64,000 nucleotides of DNA from an uncultured Clostridia bacterium (lineage in GTDB: Bacteria > Bacillota > Clostridia > Lachnospirales > Lachnospiraceae). Position 1 is the first letter of the stretch. Each line of letters starts with the position of its first letter. The DNA lies in contig CAMWKO010000001.1 in assembly GCA_947174885.1 (NCBI GenBank), positions 124,001 to 188,000 of the forward strand. The letters are read 5' to 3'. Below are positions 60,173 to 64,000 of this stretch, piece after piece. The notes under the pieces were generated by a model. The model was not told where the DNA came from and ran no database searches. It was given only the letters and a program-made list of their open reading frames with translations. The position numbers and the translations under genes are program-made.

Positions 60173-61165
60173 ATGATGAAGGCAGAAGAACTTAAATTGG
60201 TAACAGAATGGGACAAAACATTTCCTAAGAGCAATAAAGTGGTTCATAAGAAGGTAACATTCGTAAACCGTTACGGAATCACTCTTGCGGCTGATATGTA
60301 TACACCTAAAAACGCAGAGGGAAAGCTTCCTGCAATTGCAGTCAGTGGTCCATTTGGTGCAGTTAAAGAGCAATGTTCAGGACTTTACGCACAGACAATG
60401 TCAGAGAGGGGATACATTACGATTGCATTTGATCCTTCCTTTACAGGTGAAAGCGGTGGCACTCCAAGATATATGGCATCTCCGGATATTAACACAGAAG
60501 ACTTTCAAGCGGCAGTAGATTTTCTTTCTGTACAGGAAAACGTTGACTCGGAAAAGATTGGTATAATCGGAATTTGCGGATGGGGTGGTATGGCTCTCAA
60601 TGTGGCGGCTCTTGATACAAGAATTAAGGCTACTGTTGTATCTACTATGTATGATATGACAAGAGTAAATGCAAATGGGTATTTTGACGAGGCCGATTCA
60701 GAAGAGGCCAGATATGAAACAAAGAAGAATCTAAATGCTGTCAGAACTGAAGAGTATAAGAAGGGCGAGTATTCTCGCGGTGGTGGATGCCTGCCACTTC
60801 CTGTTCCTGAAGATGTACCATTCTTTGTTAAAGATTACAGTGAGTATTATAAGGGCAGATGCTACCATGCAAGAAGTCTGAATTCTAATGACGGATGGAA
60901 TACGGTTGGCTGTATGTCATTTATTAACCAGCCGATTCTTAAATATAGCAATGAAATCAGAAGTGCTGTTCTTATCATGCATGGTGAGAAAGCACACAGC
61001 TGTTACTTCGGTAAGGATGCCTATGAAGCAATGGTAAAGGATAGTAAGTATACAGATAACAAGGAACTTCTTATTATTCCAGGTGCGGTTCATACTGACC
61101 TTTATGATAATCTCGATGTAATTCCATTTGATAAGATGCAGAAATTCTTTGAAGAGAATATGTAA
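60173..61165 (+). CDS. alpha/beta hydrolase, probable Cys-type nucleophile
   Basis: A 330-residue cytosolic hydrolase. SGPFGAVKEQCSG and AFDPSFTGESGG fit the oxyanion region of the YcjY/dienelactone-hydrolase-like group. The nucleophile elbow reads IIGICGWGGMALN, placing Cys where most relatives have Ser; the Asp and His near MHGEKAHS and PGAVHTDLYDN complete a triad. The substrate is unknown. GGAGGT lies 8 bases before ATG 60173. Control by the divergent MerR protein is likely. The flavoprotein gene follows after 13 bases. Confidence 0.85.
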   Translation: MMKAEELKLVTEWDKTFPKSNKVVHKKVTFVNRYGITLAADMYTPKNAEGKLPAIAVSGPFGAVKEQCSGLYAQTMSERGYITIAFDPSFTGESGGTPRYMASPDINTEDFQAAVDFLSVQENVDSEKIGIIGICGWGGMALNVAALDTRIKATVVSTMYDMTRVNANGYFDEADSEEARYETKKNLNAVRTEEYKKGEYSRGGGCLPLPVPEDVPFFVKDYSEYYKGRCYHARSLNSNDGWNTVGCMSFINQPILKYSNEIRSAVLIMHGEKAHSCYFGKDAYEAMVKDSKYTDNKELLIIPGAVHTDLYDNLDVIPFDKMQKFFEENM

Positions 61166-61178
61166 GGAGAAATGTAAA

Positions 61179-61721
61179 ATGGCAAAGAAGGTACTTATTA
61201 TTTCAACGAGCCTTAGAGGTGGCAGCAATTCAGATATTCTGGCAAAGGAATGTGAAAAAGGCGCAAAAGAAGCAGGGCATGATGTAGAGTATATTTCACT
61301 TAAAGGAAAAGATATCAGGTTCTGTATCGGTTGTCTTGAATGTCAGTCAAAAGGCTCTTGTGTGTTAAAGGATGATGTGGCAGATATTATGAAAAAGGTT
61401 ATGGAGGCGGAGATTATTGTTTATGCAACGCCTATCTATTATTATGAAATGAGTGGTCAGATGAAAACTCTTCTTGACAGATTAAATCCTTTGTATCCGA
61501 CCGATTATAAATTCAGAGATATCTATATGATTGCGACCGCAGCCGAAGATGAAGAAAACACATTTGAAAAGGCATATAATGGTTTACAGGGATGGGTTGA
61601 TTGCTTCGAAAAAGCTACGCTGAAGGGAATTGTAACAGGAGGCGGAATTAATGATGCAGGTGATGCTATAAATTATATAGAAATAATGAAGAAAGCCTAT
61701 GAACTTGGAAAGGGGCTGTAG
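61179..61721 (+). CDS. flavodoxin-family NAD(P)H-dependent oxidoreductase
   Basis: A 180-residue FMN protein. The FMN phosphate loop is ISTSLRGGSNSDIL (about residues 8-21), and ATPIYYYEMSGQMKTLLDR contacts the isoalloxazine ring. CIGCLECQSKGSC (about 49-61) is the cysteine-rich loop common in the iron-sulfur-flavoprotein-like branch, though it has too few spaced Cys to assert a cluster. AAGGAGA precedes the ATG. With the hydrolase it forms a two-gene MerR-controlled unit, perhaps for detoxifying a reactive organic compound. Confidence 0.88.
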   Translation: MAKKVLIISTSLRGGSNSDILAKECEKGAKEAGHDVEYISLKGKDIRFCIGCLECQSKGSCVLKDDVADIMKKVMEAEIIVYATPIYYYEMSGQMKTLLDRLNPLYPTDYKFRDIYMIATAAEDEENTFEKAYNGLQGWVDCFEKATLKGIVTGGGINDAGDAINYIEIMKKAYELGKGL

Positions 61722-61876
61722 TAGGATGAAAAGATTTCTGTAAGTAATATGTTACTTGATTTTAGTATTTGGTGTAGAGAGTATTATCGTAGTGTTATAT
61801 TAGTCCAAACCTCAAAAAGTCCTTATTTTATGCGGATTTTCAGAGTTTTTTATCTGGATTATTCCTACGAAAAATA

Positions 61877-61909
61877 GAAAAAAGAGACGTTTTAACAGTC
61901 TCTTTTTTT
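61877..61909 (+). terminator. terminator of the hydrolase-flavoprotein operon
   Basis: AAAAAAGAGAC and GTCTCTTTTTTT form an 11-bp stem with a 9-base loop and a long T-run. Confidence 0.8.
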
Positions 61910-62200
61910 GCTGGTTGAGGGCATACGTTCCCCATCCTCCACAATGATTTTCCTAGTTATTTTTATCATTCAAATACAAAAACACGGAAAGCTGTCAAAA
62001 GGCGCCTTTTCTGTGGATCGGTAAATTCCTCTTATTGTATGGCCAACGCTATTGAAACTTTCAATATTAAGTTGCATCATTACATACGATCTCCTGAAGA
62101 CAAAGGCATTGACATATAATAGTGGCTGTGATAAATGATAAATCATTAGAAATAATTTATCAAAGAGTCTTTAATGGCTGCTACACACACGTTGTTTTGT

Positions 62201-62245
62201 GGCAGCGGCATAATCCCCACTTGTTGTAGTGATTATGCCGCTGCC
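62201..62245. repeat. long GC-rich hairpin in the gene-poor region
   Basis: GGCAGCGGCATAATC and GATTATGCCGCTGCC are a perfect 15-bp pair; CACT/AGTG extends it inside. No T-run follows. It is markedly GC-richer than its surroundings. Confidence 0.6.
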
Positions 62246-62533
62246 GTAACTCTTAAATGAGTTTATGTATTCTGGTAGTAAAGCCATAAAGAAATATGAC
62301 CGAGGTGTTAGCACTATTGCAAACATCTAGATCAAAATATTTTCTGACAAAGGAAACGAGCGGTGGAGTAGTGGCGGTTTATTCAAAGGTAAAAAATGTG
62401 AACTCATAGATATACATATTGATTTTTCGGTCGTTATATGGCATAATTTTCATGTATATATTGACTTTTTCTAGTTGGAAAATAACTGTATTAGTTTTGT
62501 AAACTTATGCAGTGTATTGAAAGAAGGTGTGCT

Positions 62534-62647
62534 ATGCAGCGAGTATATAAACGAAAAGTGGCAACGCTTATCTATCACCTGCTGATAGCGCTCATTGCAG
62601 TTTTATTCTTTTTTGTTGTCGCAAGATCAATTACCCATACGATATGA
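62534..62647 (+). CDS. 37-residue membrane peptide ORF, possibly a truncated permease start
   Basis: Reads MQRVYKRKVATLIYHLLIAL and ends RSITHTI, with a basic start and one strong membrane helix (about residues 11-30). GAAGGTG lies 6 bases before the ATG. This recalls the first helix of an ABC sugar permease cut short, but it is too small to be sure. Confidence 0.35.
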   Translation: MQRVYKRKVATLIYHLLIALIAVLFFFVVARSITHTI

Positions 62648-62724
62648 ATTGCCGGCTTTATCTGGCGGAAATTATAAAAATATTGATATAATCAAAAAAT
62701 CATTGAATAAGGAGTGATCATGTT

Positions 62725-64000
62725 ATGAATTTCTATGATTTGGAACGACTTTATGAAAACGGTGCGGATAAGGAAACAATCTTTGACGCAATGAAAGAAA
62801 TTGGACTTACAGCTACAGAAGAAAACAACAGAACCAGCACACTTTTGCACATAGCTGCAAAGTATGCCGATGCTGTTACGATGAAAAAGCTGCTTGACGA
62901 AGGTCTTGAAGCGAATGCCAAAAACAAGTATGGCGAAAACGCATTGTTCAGCCTTGCCGATCCGAATGAACGCTATGGATTTCTTCCTTCGGAGGATAAA
63001 AAAACCTGCGCAAGTCTGCTTCTTGACGCAGGAGCCAGCGTTATGACCCGCAGCGAGGGAGACGGTCAAACGGTTTTCACAAGTGCCGGAATGCACGGTC
63101 AATGGGAATTGATAGACACTGCTGTCGCACATGGCTCAAAGCTCACAAGAACCAATGAAAACGGTGAAAATGTTTTGCACTGTGCGTTGGACTATGCAAG
63201 ACAGTACAACGATCCGTCCGATGAAACAGAGCGCGAAAATCAGGAACGCTATTTTCAGCTTGTGAAAATCCTTTATGACAGCGGCTTTGATATGGATGAA
63301 AAGGACGGCTATGGACGCTCTCCTTTGGAATATGCAATGGACTGTACCGATAAACGGCTTGCTGCTTTGATTGAAGGTACATATTCTGAGGGTACAGATG
63401 TAGCGGGACTCACCGGAGGTATGATGCTTCAGGATGCAGTTGAAAGAAAAGATTATGACGCTATTCAGAACATAGCAGCTAACGGTTCTGATCTGAATGA
63501 GATTGCCGACGATGGCAAATGGAAAGGACAGACCCCGTTGTCGGTGGCCTGCTCCTACCTTGACGAAAAGGCTGTCGAGCTTCTGTTAGCATTGGGCGCT
63601 GACCCTAATTTCAAAAATTCCGACGGTCAAACCTGCTTGTATCAAGTGCTGCATGACGGCGACACCTTCAACTTGGATTTTCGTATTCGGGAAGATCGAA
63701 ATACCGTCTGCAAAAAAATCCTCTCGCTTCTGATATCTGCTGGTATGGATAAGAACACCGCGATTAGTGACGACGGAGATACTGCTTTGATTGCAGCCTG
63801 TCGCCGTGCAGATCAAAAGGATAAGCTTTGCTATAAATTCGCAGCCGCTTTAATCGCGTCAAAATGCAATCTTGACGCCGCCAATCTGAAAGGACAGAAC
63901 GCCCTCATGCTCATCTCGTCGCAGAACGGCGCAGACGCAAACGAGCTTCAGATAGCACTGTTGGAAGGTGGAGCAAGCGTAACGGAAAGCGATCAGGACG
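62725..64000 (+). CDS. ankyrin-repeat protein, N-terminal 425 residues
   Basis: An open frame running off the right edge. ATG at 62725 has AAGGAG 10 bases upstream. Ankyrin-type units recur: STLLHIAAKYADAVTMKKLL, NALFSLADPN, ENVLHCALDYAR, RSPLEYAMDCTDKRLAALI, QTPLSVACSYLDEKAVELLL with ALGADPNFKNSDGQTCL, and DTALIAACRRADQ. No signal peptide is seen. Base composition is clearly richer in G and C than the rest of the window, suggesting recent transfer. Ankyrin arrays bind proteins; the partner is unknown. The C-terminus, which might hold an effector domain, is outside. Confidence 0.85.
   Translation, partial: MNFYDLERLYENGADKETIFDAMKEIGLTATEENNRTSTLLHIAAKYADAVTMKKLLDEGLEANAKNKYGENALFSLADPNERYGFLPSEDKKTCASLLLDAGASVMTRSEGDGQTVFTSAGMHGQWELIDTAVAHGSKLTRTNENGENVLHCALDYARQYNDPSDETERENQERYFQLVKILYDSGFDMDEKDGYGRSPLEYAMDCTDKRLAALIEGTYSEGTDVAGLTGGMMLQDAVERKDYDAIQNIAANGSDLNEIADDGKWKGQTPLSVACSYLDEKAVELLLALGADPNFKNSDGQTCLYQVLHDGDTFNLDFRIREDRNTVCKKILSLLISAGMDKNTAISDDGDTALIAACRRADQKDKLCYKFAAALIASKCNLDAANLKGQNALMLISSQNGADANELQIALLEGGASVTESDQD

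Larger units (their letters stand above)
61722..62533. other. long gene-poor region
   Basis: About 810 bases with two hairpins (61877-61909 and 62201-62245). On the minus strand a 36-codon frame (62080-61970, MMQLNIESFNSVG...) has GGAGAT upstream and is followed by a second short frame (ITRKIIVEDGERMPSTSKK); these may be scraps of a lost gene. Otherwise I see nothing. Confidence 0.4.

Overview
The window is a low-GC chromosome segment whose gene content and order point to a member of the Lachnospiraceae (class Clostridia). The order uvrC-hprK-glcK-murB-rapZ-whiA-HPr, AGGAGG-type ribosome sites throughout, a SleB/CwlJ-type wall hydrolase and Tn1549-like conjugation remnants all fit that family. 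I cannot name a genus.

Layout. 1-33.6 kb is ordinary core chromosome: the start of a secreted alpha-amylase lipoprotein, a MATE exporter, pyrG, ftsH, then the uvrC/hprK/glcK/murB/rapZ/whiA/Crh-like cluster, a three-gene GtrA/flavoprotein/membrane-protein block, dnaE, pfkA, a Trk/Ktr potassium system, an RNA methyltransferase, a cell-wall hydrolase, argF, birA, dusB, coaX, greA and lysS. Two families of structured intergenic repeats lie between these genes, and a 165-bp multi-hairpin element separates coaX from greA.

Immediately after lysS the character changes. 33.7-41.0 kb holds debris of mobile elements: a stand-alone nucleotidyltransferase, a PrgI relic of a Tn1549-like conjugative element, a doubly frameshifted XRE regulator, fragments of IS200 and IS110 elements, a truncated DUF6462 gene, and a 2.2-kb IS21 element whose istA and istB are riddled with stops. 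A FUSC-type exporter gene and a 52-residue ORF sit among them.

41.3-57.0 kb is an intact nine-gene, single-strand operon for DNA phosphorothioation and phosphorothioate-dependent restriction: dptF-dptG-dptH (restriction), dndB-dndC-dndD-dndE-dndA (modification), and a ninth, closely spaced HNH nuclease gene. DndA takes sulfur from cysteine, DndC/D/E place it in the DNA backbone, DndB probably regulates, and DptFGH attacks unmodified DNA. A 37-bp palindromic double site between dptH and dndB probably gives the modification genes their own control. The role of the HNH protein is open, and it is the most interesting unknown here.

57.0-59.5 kb is again debris: two decayed unrecognised genes and an IS3 copy inserted in an IS1182 relic. 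59.6-61.7 kb carries a divergent MerR regulator facing an alpha/beta hydrolase and a flavodoxin-like reductase. The last 1.3 kb is the start of a compositionally distinct ankyrin-repeat gene that runs off the window.
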